64,000 bases of DNA, from assembly GCA_900542295.1 (NCBI GenBank), contig UQNJ01000012.1, forward strand, positions 1-64,000, given 5' to 3'. The notes under the pieces were generated by a model that did no database searches, had not been told where the DNA came from, and saw only the letters and a list, made by a program, of their open reading frames with translations. The position numbers and the translations under genes were made by a program. Positions 11,285 through 21,208 of this stretch are shown in pieces; the first letter of the stretch is position 1, and each line of letters begins with the position of its first letter. The stretch comes from an uncultured Eubacteriales bacterium (GTDB lineage Bacteria > Bacillota > Clostridia > Peptostreptococcales > Anaerovoracaceae).

Positions 11285-11527
11285 ATGAAAGCTACAGGCA
11301 TAACAAGACCGGTTGATCCTTTGGGAAGAGTAGTAATACCGGTAGAACTGAGAAGAAGCCTCGGTATTAAGACTGACGATCTTATGGAAGTCTTTGTAGA
11401 GGGTGAATATATAATGCTCAAGAAGAATGAGATAAAGTGTATATTTTGCGGCAGCAGTGAAGATGTGGTTTCGCTTCATGACAAGACGGTATGCAAAAAA
11501 TGCATTGAAGAAATGAAAAATCTATAG
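11285..11527 (+). CDS. AbrB-family transcriptional regulator with a C-terminal zinc ribbon
   Basis: DNA-binding swapped-hairpin AbrB domain in residues 1-47 (GITRPVDPLGRVVIPVELR), typical of AbrB/Abh/SpoVT. This is followed by C52-x2-C55 and C70-x2-C73, a likely zinc knuckle. 80 residues. It lies between the small membrane protein and murA, 17 bases before the latter, so it is probably cotranscribed with it. Its targets are unknown. Confidence 0.88.
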   Translation: MKATGITRPVDPLGRVVIPVELRRSLGIKTDDLMEVFVEGEYIMLKKNEIKCIFCGSSEDVVSLHDKTVCKKCIEEMKNL

Positions 11528-11544
11528 TCTGCCGGAGGAGAAAA

Positions 11545-12810
11545 TTGGCAAAATACATTGTAAAGCAGAGCGGACCTTTGAAGGGCGAAGTACAGATAAG
11601 CGGAGCTAAAAATGCAGTATTGCCGCTTATGGCAGCTACACTTCTTTCAGAAAAAGAGTGTATTATAAGAGATGTACCTCAACTCAGAGATGTCAGCCTG
11701 ATGAAAGAGATTTTAACATCTTTAGGTTCTAAAATAGAGGAGCCGGGAGAAAATATGCTGTCCATAAACACAGAAGATATCCTGTCTACTGAAGCGGATT
11801 TTGAACTTGTAAACAAGATGAGAGCATCTATTCTTGTAATGGGGCCTCTTCTTGCAAGAAAAGGAAGAGCTAAAGTACCGCTTCCCGGAGGATGTGCTAT
11901 AGGCACAAGGCCCATAGACCTTCACCTGAAAGGCTTTGAGGCTCTTGGAGCTGTGCTTACCGTAGGCGATGATTATGTGGAAGCTGTTGCAGGTGGACAG
12001 GGGCTTGTTGGAGAGACTATATATCTGGACTTTCCAAGTGTAGGAGCTACAGAAAATATAATGATGGCGGCAGTTTTCGCAGAAGGAATCACTTATATTG
12101 AAAATGCTGCCGAAGAGCCCGAGATAGTGGATTTGGCAAACTTCCTTAATAAGATGGGTGCCAAAATAAAAGGTGCCGGAACAGACACCATTAAAATCGA
12201 GGGTGTAAAAAGTCTGGGAGGGGCGAATCATACTGTCATTCCCGATAGAATAGAGGCCGGAACATTCATGCTTGCTGCTGCTATAACAAGAGGCGTGGTG
12301 CATATAAACAATGTTCTTCCCGATCATTTAAAGCCTATTATAGCTAAACTCAGAGAATGCGGAGTCAGAATCGAAGTTGGTGATGAAGATATGATTGTAA
12401 GAGGAAATTTAGGTCCTCAATACGCCACTGACATAAAAACGCTTCCTTATCCGGGATTTCCAACAGACATACAGTCGCCTTTCATGGCTTATCTTACAAC
12501 GGTTGAAGGCTCAAGTACAGTAATAGAAACTGTATTTGAAAACAGGTTTATGCATGTTTCACAGCTTGGAAAGATGGGAGCTATTATAGAAACGGCGGGA
12601 AATAAGGCTAATATCAAGGGAAACTCAAGGCTTAGAGGGTGCCATGTTATGGCTACCGATTTAAGAGCCGGCGCTGCGTTGGTTCTGGCAGGGCTTGTAG
12701 CAGAAGGTACTACTGAAATATCTGAAATATATCATATTGAGAGAGGCTATGAAAAATTTATAGAAAAATTTGCTGCTCTGGGTGCAGAAATCCTCAGAGT
12801 CGATGACTGA
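11545..12810 (+). CDS. murA: UDP-N-acetylglucosamine 1-carboxyvinyltransferase
   Basis: First committed step of peptidoglycan precursor synthesis: transfers enolpyruvate from PEP to UDP-GlcNAc in the cytoplasm. 421 residues from a TTG start placed behind GGAGGAG. The active-site cysteine C117 (the fosfomycin target) sits in [14 protein letters not shown], and the N-terminal SGAKNA motif is present. A strong terminator follows. Confidence 0.96.
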   Translation: MAKYIVKQSGPLKGEVQISGAKNAVLPLMAATLLSEKECIIRDVPQLRDVSLMKEILTSLGSKIEEPGENMLSINTEDILSTEADFELVNKMRASILVMGPLLARKGRAKVPLPGGCAIGTRPIDLHLKGFEALGAVLTVGDDYVEAVAGGQGLVGETIYLDFPSVGATENIMMAAVFAEGITYIENAAEEPEIVDLANFLNKMGAKIKGAGTDTIKIEGVKSLGGANHTVIPDRIEAGTFMLAAAITRGVVHINNVLPDHLKPIIAKLRECGVRIEVGDEDMIVRGNLGPQYATDIKTLPYPGFPTDIQSPFMAYLTTVEGSSTVIETVFENRFMHVSQLGKMGAIIETAGNKANIKGNSRLRGCHVMATDLRAGAALVLAGLVAEGTTEISEIYHIERGYEKFIEKFAALGAEILRVDD

Positions 12811-12859
12811 TATATAACAAAAGACGGTGAATATGAATTTCACCGTCTTTTGTTATATA
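12811..12859 (+). terminator. Terminator after murA
   Basis: Perfect 20-base arms (12811-12830 and 12840-12859) around a 9-base loop. The right arm contains a CTTTTGTT stretch and the left arm is A-rich, so it may stop transcription in either direction. Confidence 0.75.
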
Positions 12860-12901
12860 AAGAATGAAAAGATCATATAATGCAAACGGGAGGCTGATGA
12901 G

Positions 12902-13888
12902 ATGAAAACTATAATTCAGACGATTATTTTTATAATGGTGATTCTTGTTGCAGTACCCCTTGCACTGGGACTTTTGTTCGGAGGCGGAGAAAAGGCGGTA
13001 TCAGAGGGTAAAGAAATGAAAAACAATATTGAAACTCCGGATACCATAAAGGTTTGGATGAGTGAATCGCAGAGCATAGAAGAAGTTGACTTTGAAGAGT
13101 ATATTGCTTGTGTAGTTGCAAGTGAGATGCCTTCCGACTTTGAGGAAGAAGCTCTCAAGGCTCAGTCGGTTGCAGCAAGAACTTATGCAATGGCAAAGAT
13201 TCTGAAATACGATGAAAAAAAGCCTGAAAGCCATCCCGAAACTCCTGTATGTGATACCACACACTGTCAAGCATATAAGACAGAGGAAAGACTTATAGAA
13301 ATTCATGAGAAAGGATGGGAAAAAACGGGATTTGACAAAGTGAAGAAGGCATGCAAGGAAACTGAAGGCCAAATGCTGTATTACGATGGTGAATTGGTGA
13401 TGCAGCCGTTATTTTTCAGCTCAAGCGGCGGAAAAACAGAAAATTCGCAGGATGTTTTTGTCGGAGCATATCCTTATTTGGTAAGCGTATCAAGCCCATA
13501 TGAGCAGGAAGCTACTCATACAAACGAAAAAAAGGAATTCACTTTTGAATATATTGAGAAATCTTTAGGAGATAAATATAAGGACAGGCCTACCGGAAGC
13601 ATTACGGCTGAAAACATAAAAATTTTATCAAGAACAGCAGGAGGCCGTGTTGCAGATATGCAGGTAGGAAATGCAATATTTAAGGGAACAGAGATGAGAA
13701 ATGCGCTCGGACTCAGTTCGGCTCTGTTTTCAGTTGAATTTGATATGGGGAACAAGGTGATTTTTACTTCTGACGGCTCGGGACACGGTGTTGGTCTGAG
13801 TCAGTACGGAGCTAGCGGTATGGCTAAAAAAGGCTGCGGTTATAAGGAAATTTTGGCTCATTATTATACGGGTACCAAGGTATATTGA
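12902..13888 (+). CDS. SpoIID-like peptidoglycan lytic transglycosylase
   Basis: Stage II sporulation protein D family, which degrades peptidoglycan glycan strands during engulfment. 328 residues with an N-terminal membrane helix (about 5-27). The ASEMP motif contains the putative catalytic glutamate E75. C117 and C122 in CDTTHCQAY are the conserved zinc-site residues, and the SGHGVGLSQYGA motif is near the C terminus. It is next to murA as in other Firmicutes. Whether it is the sporulation SpoIID or a paralogue cannot be told. Confidence 0.88.
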   Translation: MKTIIQTIIFIMVILVAVPLALGLLFGGGEKAVSEGKEMKNNIETPDTIKVWMSESQSIEEVDFEEYIACVVASEMPSDFEEEALKAQSVAARTYAMAKILKYDEKKPESHPETPVCDTTHCQAYKTEERLIEIHEKGWEKTGFDKVKKACKETEGQMLYYDGELVMQPLFFSSSGGKTENSQDVFVGAYPYLVSVSSPYEQEATHTNEKKEFTFEYIEKSLGDKYKDRPTGSITAENIKILSRTAGGRVADMQVGNAIFKGTEMRNALGLSSALFSVEFDMGNKVIFTSDGSGHGVGLSQYGASGMAKKGCGYKEILAHYYTGTKVY

Positions 13889-13975
13889 CATAATAATCCT
13901 TGATTTCAAGTGATACTGTATTGTATTATAAATAAAGGAAGTATTTTAAAATAAAAGCATTTGAAAGGAAAAATC

Positions 13976-15925
13976 ATGGCAGACCTTAAGTATTTGAATC
14001 GTTTATCCAAGGACTATCCTAACATAAAAGCTGCATCAGCCGAGATTATAAACCTGAAAGCAATTTTGGCGCTTCCTAAGGGCACCGAATATTTTCTCAG
14101 CGATTTGCACGGAGAGCACGAAGCGTTTATACATATGCTAAAAAGCGCATCCGGAACTATAAAGATGAAAATAGACGAGCATTTTGAAAATGTGCTTAAC
14201 GAGAGGGAACGAGAGGAACTGGCTGCCCTTGTATATAATGCAGAGGCTGAAATTGCACGAAGAAAAAAAAGCGAGAAAGACTTTGATGACTGGTGTACTG
14301 TTGCAATATATCGTCTTATTACAATCTGTAAATCAGTTTCAACGAAATATACTCGGTCAAGGGTGAGAAAGAGACTTCCGAGATATATGGATTACAGCAT
14401 TGATGAACTTATGCATGCTGATGATGAGGCTAACAGAGCTCACTATTACAGCGAAATTATTAATTCTATAGTTGAATGTGGCGTAGCCGAAGAGTTTATA
14501 ATAGAGCTGACAGAAGCTATCAGCCGCCTTGCTGTAGATAAACTGCATATAATAGGAGACATATTCGACAGAGGAGCACATCCTGACGCAATCATGGATT
14601 TCCTTATGAACTTTCATGATGTTGATTTTCAATGGGGGAACCATGATATAGTATGGATGGGAGCTGCCGCAGGAAATTGGGCATGCATAGCAAACCTTTT
14701 AAGAATGAATATAAGTTATAACAATTTTGATATGCTTGAGGTGGGGTATGGTATAAATTTAAGACCGCTGGCTACATTTGCAGCAGAAGTATATGCAGAT
14801 GACCCGTGTAAATTTTTTAAACCGCATATATTGGATTACAACAAGTATGATCCTGTGCCTGAAGATCTGGCTGCCAAGATGCACAAGGCAATTGCAATCT
14901 GCCAGTTTAAAATAGAAGGACAGAGAATAAAGGCACATCCGGAATATAAATTGGAAAAACGCCTGCTTCTTGACAAGATTGATTTGAATGATGGTACTGT
15001 TGAAGTTGAGGGAGTGAAGTGGCCTCTAAGGGATTTAAGTTTCCCTACCCTTGACGAGAACGATCCTTATAAGCTTACTGAAGCAGAAGAAGAGGTCATG
15101 CACTCTCTTGCGGCATCTTTTCTTAATTCGGAGAAACTTCAGGCGCACATAAAATTTCTCTACAGCCACGGGGCTTTATATACAAGGATTAATGGAAACC
15201 TTTTGTATCACGGATGCATTCCTATGAATGAAAACGGTGACTTCCAGGAAGTGGAACTTTATGGGAAAAGGCTTAAAGGCAAGGCCCTTATGGATTACCT
15301 TGATGATCAGGTACGAAAGTCATATTATTCACCTGAAAGATCCGATGAGACGGGATATAAAGGAGATCTTATGTGGTACTTGTGGCTCGGGGGAGATTCG
15401 CCTCTTTTCGGAAAGGAAAAGATGACGACTTTTGAGAGGCTGTTTATTGCAGATAAGACTACTCATAAGGAATTTACAAGGCCTTATTATAAATTGATAA
15501 AAGAAAGATCTGTCTGTGAAAAAATTATAAGAGAGTTTGGTCTTGATCCTTCTGACGGTAAGATTTTAAACGGTCATGTTCCGGTAAAAATAAAAGACGG
15601 AGAATCTCCGATAAAGGGCGGCGGACTGCTTTATGTAATAGATGGAGGAATTTCAAAAGCGTATCAGAAACAGACGGGCATTGCCGGCTATACATTTATA
15701 TTCAATTCCCGGTTTATGGCATTGGCTGAGCATAAACCATATACACCTGTTCTTGATGACGGTACTCAGGAATTCCATTCTCCTGTAATGAAAACGGTTG
15801 AGACCATGCCTGAGAGACTGCTTATACTCGATACCGATCAGGGAGCTCAGTTAGTTGAAAAGATAGACGATTTGAGAGATTTGGTCAGAGCTTTTAAAAA
15901 TGGTGAAATAAAAGAACAATATTGA
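13976..15925 (+). CDS. fbp: Fructose-1,6-bisphosphatase, class III
   Basis: Hydrolyses fructose-1,6-bisphosphate in gluconeogenesis. The class III enzyme of Firmicutes is metallophosphoesterase-like and unrelated to the enterobacterial form. 649 residues. Metal-binding motifs are DLHGEHEAF near the N terminus, GDIFDRGAHPD and GNHD in the centre, and NGHVPVK near the C terminus. The frame opens at 13961 with TTG, but GAAAGG lies inside that extension, so the ATG at 13976 is the start. Confidence 0.94.
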   Translation: MADLKYLNRLSKDYPNIKAASAEIINLKAILALPKGTEYFLSDLHGEHEAFIHMLKSASGTIKMKIDEHFENVLNEREREELAALVYNAEAEIARRKKSEKDFDDWCTVAIYRLITICKSVSTKYTRSRVRKRLPRYMDYSIDELMHADDEANRAHYYSEIINSIVECGVAEEFIIELTEAISRLAVDKLHIIGDIFDRGAHPDAIMDFLMNFHDVDFQWGNHDIVWMGAAAGNWACIANLLRMNISYNNFDMLEVGYGINLRPLATFAAEVYADDPCKFFKPHILDYNKYDPVPEDLAAKMHKAIAICQFKIEGQRIKAHPEYKLEKRLLLDKIDLNDGTVEVEGVKWPLRDLSFPTLDENDPYKLTEAEEEVMHSLAASFLNSEKLQAHIKFLYSHGALYTRINGNLLYHGCIPMNENGDFQEVELYGKRLKGKALMDYLDDQVRKSYYSPERSDETGYKGDLMWYLWLGGDSPLFGKEKMTTFERLFIADKTTHKEFTRPYYKLIKERSVCEKIIREFGLDPSDGKILNGHVPVKIKDGESPIKGGGLLYVIDGGISKAYQKQTGIAGYTFIFNSRFMALAEHKPYTPVLDDGTQEFHSPVMKTVETMPERLLILDTDQGAQLVEKIDDLRDLVRAFKNGEIKEQY

Positions 15926-16017
15926 TTGCAATGAAAGCTGTCCTGCGTTGATGAGGATGTAGTCTCTGCCTTCATGGTTAAGGCTGCATCTCAATGCAAG
16001 ACGGCTTTTGATTTTGA

Positions 16018-17217
16018 TCAAAATTCTTTATTTGAACATATGTATATTCTCACTGCGAGGGCAAGTTCTTCGTAATCGCCAAGGGAGAAAGGATTTAGAC
16101 CGAGTATTTCTCCTATTTTATTTAGGCGGTATCTGATGGTATTTTTGTGTTGAGACATTACACGACCGGTTTCTTCCAGGTCGGCACTGCATTTTACAAA
16201 ATTAGTTAAAGTATCAAGAAGACTGCCGTTTTTTTCAATATCATAAACTTCAAGCGGTGTTAAGTATTTTTTGCTGTAGGTTACCATGGAAGGCTTGTCT
16301 GAAAATTGAAGAATAGCCTGATATGAACCAAGACAGTCAAAGGCGATGAAAGGTGCATCAGCCTGTTCTTCGGTGAAAGAAGAGGCATAGATACTTTCCT
16401 TAATGGCGTATGCCAGATCTTCTTTCAGGTGATGTATCTTAGACACGCCGGCAGTAAAATTTTTTACCGCTTTATTTTTAAAAAAAGCTTCGTAAGGATT
16501 TAGAATGTCATAAATATTATTTTTGGCAAACTGGCGGCTTGAAATGATGAGTAAAAAACCATTTTTGTACAGGAATATAGAGCTTTCAGGGTTCAGTATG
16601 CCTTTGCTTTCTACTATTCGTTCTATTTCAAGATAATCCTTGGTATCAAGATGATTGTACTTGTATCTGAAATATATTGATATAATATCGTCTTGGATAA
16701 AGGGATTTATTTCTCTTGCAGCACAAGTTGCAGCTTCTATATCATCCTCTTTGATTTCCAAAAGTGCAGATACCTTCTGTTCAAGATAATAAACTGAGGA
16801 ATATTTTTCTATTGCTTTATTGACAAGCATAAGTATATCTTCAAAAAAAGGATGTGAATCATTTAAAAGAAAAATAGGAAAATTCATATGATTTGCATAA
16901 CGAATCACATTTTCGCTTATAGGAAGCTTAAATATATTTTTTATTATCAGACCGCTTCCGTTTTTGGAAACCAATTTTTTGACTGCGTCATATATTAAAT
17001 TCGGATTGTTCTTAGCATAGAGAAAAGTTGTCAGAGTAAGAAAACCTCCGTCTACTTGGTAGTTGTAGTCATAATATTTACTCGAAACATCTTTGTCATA
17101 TTCATAATCTAAAATCCCACAGTGGGTCACATTCTTTGCAAGACCTCCTCGGCCGGCGATCAGCGTAAGCTGCGAAAGCTCCGAAAAATTGGAAATATCT
17201 CTGACTGTTAACTTCAT
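16018..17217 (-). CDS. PucR-family transcriptional regulator
   Basis: About 399 residues. The N-terminal half matches the PucR purine-catabolism-regulator domain (LTVRDISNFSEL...VTHCGILDYE). The C-terminal 60 residues are the HTH_30 helix-turn-helix (ETGRVMSQHKNTIRYRLNKIGEILGLN). The frame is open to 17271, but CAGGAG precedes the ATG at 17217, which is chosen. It is divergent from the cyclodeaminase-family and aminotransferase genes and probably controls them; the inducer is unknown. Confidence 0.85.
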   Translation of the reverse strand: MKLTVRDISNFSELSQLTLIAGRGGLAKNVTHCGILDYEYDKDVSSKYYDYNYQVDGGFLTLTTFLYAKNNPNLIYDAVKKLVSKNGSGLIIKNIFKLPISENVIRYANHMNFPIFLLNDSHPFFEDILMLVNKAIEKYSSVYYLEQKVSALLEIKEDDIEAATCAAREINPFIQDDIISIYFRYKYNHLDTKDYLEIERIVESKGILNPESSIFLYKNGFLLIISSRQFAKNNIYDILNPYEAFFKNKAVKNFTAGVSKIHHLKEDLAYAIKESIYASSFTEEQADAPFIAFDCLGSYQAILQFSDKPSMVTYSKKYLTPLEVYDIEKNGSLLDTLTNFVKCSADLEETGRVMSQHKNTIRYRLNKIGEILGLNPFSLGDYEELALAVRIYICSNKEF

Positions 17218-17447
17218 GGCGAGTCTCCTGTTTGAATTAAAATACAAAATACTGCTATTGTTTTGTTTCATTATACACCTAAAAATGCCATAGATAAAGG
17301 AAATTCTGTAAAATAGTCAATGCGAGAGATGATGAGTTGTAATTTTAAACATAAATATTTAAAAAAATTGTTCAAAAGTATAAAAAACTACTGTGGAAAT
17401 AGTGTTCATGAAGAAGTATATTCAATATGTAGAAAGGATGTGAAAAC
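17218..17447. promoter_or_regulatory. Divergent control region between pucR-type gene and OCD gene
   Basis: 230 bases, AT-rich, without a gene. It must contain the start signals for both directions. I see no clear palindrome that I would call the regulator's site. AAAGGATG before 17448 is the ribosome binding site of the cyclodeaminase-family gene. Confidence 0.4.
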
Positions 17448-18464
17448 ATGGGTGTTTTAATTCTTACAAGAGAACAGATCAAGCAGGTAATAGATATGCG
17501 GGATGTACTTGAAAAAGTCAGAGATGTCTATAAGCTGAAAAGTAAAGGTGAATCTGTAATCTGGCCTCTGGTAAACTATGAATTTGAAAAAGAAAATGCT
17601 GCCATGGATATTCGTTCCGGTTATGTAATGGGAAATGAGCAGCTTCATGGATTAAAAATGCTGAATAATTTCCCTGCAAACACAGAAAAAGGATTGCCTC
17701 CTTTTAACGGCCTGATGATGGTATACGACTCCAACACCGGAATGCCGATAGGAATCATGGACGCATCATATATAACATGTATGAGAACAGGAGCGGCAGG
17801 AGCTATAGGTGTAGACGCACTGGCTCGGAAAGACGCCAAGACATTGATGATTTTGGGCGCAGGAAAGCAGGCGCCTTTCCAGATCGCCGCAACTCTCATA
17901 TTGAGACCTCAGATAAATAAGGTTTATATAGTTGACCCGGTCAACTATCCTCAAGCTATTGCTCTTGCAAACAGAATTGAGCAGCAGTTGAAGGAAGAAT
18001 TCGATGTAGATGCTTCCGGAGTTTCATTTATCGCAGAGGAACATGCGGAAACAGCTGTCAGAGAGGCAGACGCTGTTATAACTGTTACACGAGCTACAAA
18101 ACCTATGATTATGAATGACTGGGTTAAACCCGGAACTCATTTCAGCTGCCTGGGCTCCGATATGGAAGGCAAGGAAGAATTAGACGAGAATATATTTATC
18201 GGAGCCAGGGTATATGCTGATGATATTGCACAGTGTGTACGTGTAGGTGAGATGGAAATACCTATAGCAAAAGGTACCTTCAGAAAAGAAGATATAGTCG
18301 GCGAAATAGGAGATCTGTTAATCAATGATGTTAAAGGCAGAGAAAACGATGCCCAAACGACTATTTTCGATGCTACAGGGCTGTATATCTTAGATCTGGC
18401 AGCAGCTAAGGTAGCTATAGCAAATGCCAAGGCGGCAAATATGGGTATAGAAATCGATATGTAG
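17448..18464 (+). CDS. Ornithine cyclodeaminase / mu-crystallin family protein
   Basis: 338 residues of the OCD/alanine-dehydrogenase/mu-crystallin fold. Substrate-side features include GYVMGNEQLHGLKM and the SYITCMRTGAAGAIG helix; the NAD(P)-binding loop TLMILGAGKQA follows near residue 135. Members act as ornithine or lysine cyclodeaminases, imino-acid reductases or amino-acid dehydrogenases, so the exact substrate cannot be read from sequence. The gene begins a two-gene unit with an aminotransferase 31 bases downstream and lies opposite the PucR-type regulator, which suggests an amino-acid catabolic role. Confidence 0.85.
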   Translation: MGVLILTREQIKQVIDMRDVLEKVRDVYKLKSKGESVIWPLVNYEFEKENAAMDIRSGYVMGNEQLHGLKMLNNFPANTEKGLPPFNGLMMVYDSNTGMPIGIMDASYITCMRTGAAGAIGVDALARKDAKTLMILGAGKQAPFQIAATLILRPQINKVYIVDPVNYPQAIALANRIEQQLKEEFDVDASGVSFIAEEHAETAVREADAVITVTRATKPMIMNDWVKPGTHFSCLGSDMEGKEELDENIFIGARVYADDIAQCVRVGEMEIPIAKGTFRKEDIVGEIGDLLINDVKGRENDAQTTIFDATGLYILDLAAAKVAIANAKAANMGIEIDM

Positions 18465-18495
18465 AGATGTAAGTGATTTAAAGGAGGAAAACAAA

Positions 18496-19641
18496 ATGAA
18501 ATTAGCTTGGTTTGGAGTAGAAGAATGGCTTAACCCGATGGATTCAAAGGCAAAGATAAATCTGGGAAGCAGCTGTGTCAAAGCTTTTACAATGGATGAA
18601 CTTTTCAGAGTTACAGGACAGGACGAACAGGCTTTTTTGAAAGATATGGAAACTATGAGTCTTCATTATCATCATGGAGACGCCACAGGTGCGCCAAGAG
18701 TAAAGGCCGCTGTTGCAGGTATATATCCTAAGGGAGATGTAAAACCTGAGCATGTGATGATGGTTCATGGAGGAACAGGAGCTAACGATATAGTTATAAT
18801 GGGTCTCCTGGAGCCCGGTGACAACCATGTTGTAGTTAAGCCTTCATATCAGCAGCATTATGATATTTCAAAATCTATAGGAATCGAGACAAGAATAGTG
18901 CAGCTTAAGGAAGAGGAAGATTACAAGCTTGATTTCGATGCACTCAGAGCAGCATGTGACCAAAACACTAAGCTTATAACTCTTACCAATCCAAACAACC
19001 CTATCGGAATCACTCTTTATGAGGAAGATTTAAGAAAGATTGTTGAAATTGCAAAAGAATTTGATGCATACATACTTTGCGATGAAATGTACAGAGGTAT
19101 GGATGAAACATATATGCCGTCTATAGTAGATTTCGGATATGACAAGGCAATATCGGTAAGCAGCTTGTCTAAGATGTTCTCCATGGCAGGAACAAGAATC
19201 GGCTGGATTATATGTAAAGATAAAGAAGTTTACGAAGAATTTAAGACAAGAAGATCATATAATACTATTTGCTGCGGTATAATCGATGAGATTATAGGTG
19301 CCGTTGCACTGGAAAATTACGAAAAAGTATGGGCAAGAGCCAGAGGAATTCTTGCTCCAAACAAGAAAATCGTAGAGGATTGGGTAAAGACACAGCCACA
19401 TCTTAGCCTCAAGGGTGATTCTAAGGGAACAACTTGCCTCATAAAGTATGATTACGATGTGGATTCTGAAACTTTGGCAAAGGATGCAATGGAAGACCCA
19501 AGAAAGATTCTTTTTGTTCCCGGAGATTACTTCGATATGCCGGGAACTATCAGAGTAGGATATGGTGCATTCGGAGATACACAGACTCTTAAAGACGGCT
19601 TGGCTGAATTTGGAGAATATCTTAAGAAATGGGAAAAATAA
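18496..19641 (+). CDS. PLP-dependent aminotransferase, class I/II fold
   Basis: 381 residues. The Schiff-base lysine is K226 in SSLSKMFSMAGTRIGW; the NPNNPIG motif and the C-DEMY PLP-ring aspartate are also present. The short, gap-poor form resembles the aminotransferase subgroup containing capreomycidine-synthase-like proteins, but I cannot fix the substrate. It follows the OCD-family gene with its own AGGAGG, so the two probably act on related amino acids. Confidence 0.85.
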   Translation: MKLAWFGVEEWLNPMDSKAKINLGSSCVKAFTMDELFRVTGQDEQAFLKDMETMSLHYHHGDATGAPRVKAAVAGIYPKGDVKPEHVMMVHGGTGANDIVIMGLLEPGDNHVVVKPSYQQHYDISKSIGIETRIVQLKEEEDYKLDFDALRAACDQNTKLITLTNPNNPIGITLYEEDLRKIVEIAKEFDAYILCDEMYRGMDETYMPSIVDFGYDKAISVSSLSKMFSMAGTRIGWIICKDKEVYEEFKTRRSYNTICCGIIDEIIGAVALENYEKVWARARGILAPNKKIVEDWVKTQPHLSLKGDSKGTTCLIKYDYDVDSETLAKDAMEDPRKILFVPGDYFDMPGTIRVGYGAFGDTQTLKDGLAEFGEYLKKWEK

Positions 19642-19740
19642 ATCAGCTGATCATAAAATTATAAATAAATAAATAAACACACACACTCTAAAACGGATGT
19701 AAAATAAGTCCAGTTTCATAACCTTACAAATTTTATGACA

Positions 19741-19783
19741 ATACAAAACCCGCTCTAATTGAGCGGGTTTTGTATTTGTTTTT
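19741..19783 (+). terminator. Terminator between aminotransferase and the convergent aldo/keto reductase gene
   Basis: Fifteen-base perfect arms ATACAAAACCCGCTC / GAGCGGGTTTTGTAT around TAATT, then TTGTTTTT. It ends the OCD-aminotransferase transcript and, from its A-rich left side, could also serve the convergent gene. Confidence 0.85.
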
Positions 19784-19791
19784 AAATGTAT

Positions 19792-20946
19792 TTATTCTCC
19801 TGCTTCTTTTAACTCTGAATTTTTTGCGGCAATTTCCTGAAGTTTATCTATAATGTTAATCTTTTGCGGGCAATGAGATTCACAATTACCGCACTTGAGA
19901 CAATAGTTGCCGTTGGCGCCAAGTTTTTCGTATTCGGCTGACAGAGAACCCCAGATCCAGTGGAAGCCTTTGGCGGCGGCTTCATTATACCATTTGAATA
20001 TTTCAGGTATTTTGATTCCGGCAGGGCATTCGTCACAGTAATTGCATCCCGTACAAGGCACAATTATGTCAGAATTAAGAGTTTTGGCAGCTTCAGGGAT
20101 TGCAGTCAGCTGGCAGTCAGTAAGAAGTGGACCTGAGAAAGTCTTTATGTTATCCTCCATCTGAGCAACTGTTGACATGCCGGAAAGCGTACATACGACT
20201 CCCTCAAGGTGCTCCGCATATCTCAAGGCATAAGATGCATAGGAAACACCCGGCTGACCTGCATCTTCGGAGGCCTTATCAAGAATATGGCGAACAGCCG
20301 GACTTGGAATGTTTGCAAGCATTCCTCCACGCACCGGCTCCATTACAATTATAGGCTTGTTGTATTTTCTTGCTACATGGTACAAAGCCCGGGCGTCTTT
20401 GAATTCCCAGTCAAAGTAATTAAGCTGTATTTGAACGAACTCCAAAACGTCATTGTATTTACTCAGTATTTCTTCAAGCAGTTCCGGCTGGCAGTGAACG
20501 GAAAAGCCTATATGACGGGCTTTGCCGGAAGCCTTTTTCTCTTTAATGAAGTCTATCAGATTAAGTTTCTGTATATTTGGCCATGTTGCTTCATCCACAT
20601 TGTGAAGCAGATAGAAGTCAAAATATTCAACATTACATTTTTGCAGCTGCTCAGCAAAAATGGCTTCTGCATCTTCTGTACTCATACATAGCCAAGTAGG
20701 AAGCTTATCCGCCAACATATATGAATTACGGGGATATTTGGAAATTACTTTTCCGCAGAAGTTTTCCGATTCTCCCTGATGATAACGGTAAGCAGTATCG
20801 AAATAGGTGATTCCGCCGTTCATTGCCTTGGCAACCATTTCCCCGCCACATTCGTAATCTATGGAACCATCCGGTTTCATAGGCAGTCTCATAGTGCCAA
20901 AACCGAGAGATGAAAGTTTTAAATCTTGAAAATCATTGTATCTCAT
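19792..20946 (-). CDS. Aldo/keto reductase with C-terminal [4Fe-4S] ferredoxin-type domain
   Basis: 384 residues. The N-terminal TIM barrel (LKLSSLGFGTMRLP, catalytic Tyr in FDTAYRYHQGES, IGFSVH) is of the YdhF/YeaE-like aldo/keto reductase group. The C terminus has CTGCNYCDECP and CLKCGNCESHCP, two [4Fe-4S] cluster motifs, suggesting electron transfer from ferredoxin. The frame reaches 21003, but AAGGAGG precedes the ATG at 20946. The substrate is unknown. Confidence 0.9.
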   Translation of the reverse strand: MRYNDFQDLKLSSLGFGTMRLPMKPDGSIDYECGGEMVAKAMNGGITYFDTAYRYHQGESENFCGKVISKYPRNSYMLADKLPTWLCMSTEDAEAIFAEQLQKCNVEYFDFYLLHNVDEATWPNIQKLNLIDFIKEKKASGKARHIGFSVHCQPELLEEILSKYNDVLEFVQIQLNYFDWEFKDARALYHVARKYNKPIIVMEPVRGGMLANIPSPAVRHILDKASEDAGQPGVSYASYALRYAEHLEGVVCTLSGMSTVAQMEDNIKTFSGPLLTDCQLTAIPEAAKTLNSDIIVPCTGCNYCDECPAGIKIPEIFKWYNEAAAKGFHWIWGSLSAEYEKLGANGNYCLKCGNCESHCPQKINIIDKLQEIAAKNSELKEAGE

Positions 20947-21070
20947 ATATATAATCCTCCTTGATAATTCAATGATAACACACAAAAAAAAAATAGTAAA
21001 CATGATTTTCCCCAGGCAGATAAGGTATAGACTTTCGGGAATTTACTGTAGCTTATATCTGATACATAAC

Positions 21071-21152
21071 TGTATACTGTTTCTCTGTATATCTGCGGTA
21101 AAGAGAGGATAGAAACAAACTGTATATCTAAAAATAAAAGAAAATGTATATT
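21071..21152 (+). repeat. Cluster of four TGTATAYY motifs upstream of the ECF S-component gene
   Basis: TGTATACT at 21071, TGTATATC at 21086, TGTATATC at 21121 and TGTATATT at 21145. The 10-mer CTGTATATCT occurs twice (21085-21094 and 21120-21129). They lie just upstream of the promoter at 21151-21179. They could be operator sites; no regulator is known. Confidence 0.4.
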
Positions 21153-21179
21153 TAAACATGTACAGAGCGGAAGTATAAT
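21151..21179 (+). promoter_or_regulatory. Promoter of the ECF S-component / amidohydrolase genes
   Basis: TTTAAA at 21151-21156 and TATAAT at 21174-21179, 17-base spacer, about 30 bases before the start at 21209 (GAGGAGG precedes it). Confidence 0.5.
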
Positions 21180-21208
21180 ATATGTGAGATTAAATTGAGG
21201 AGGGTTAT

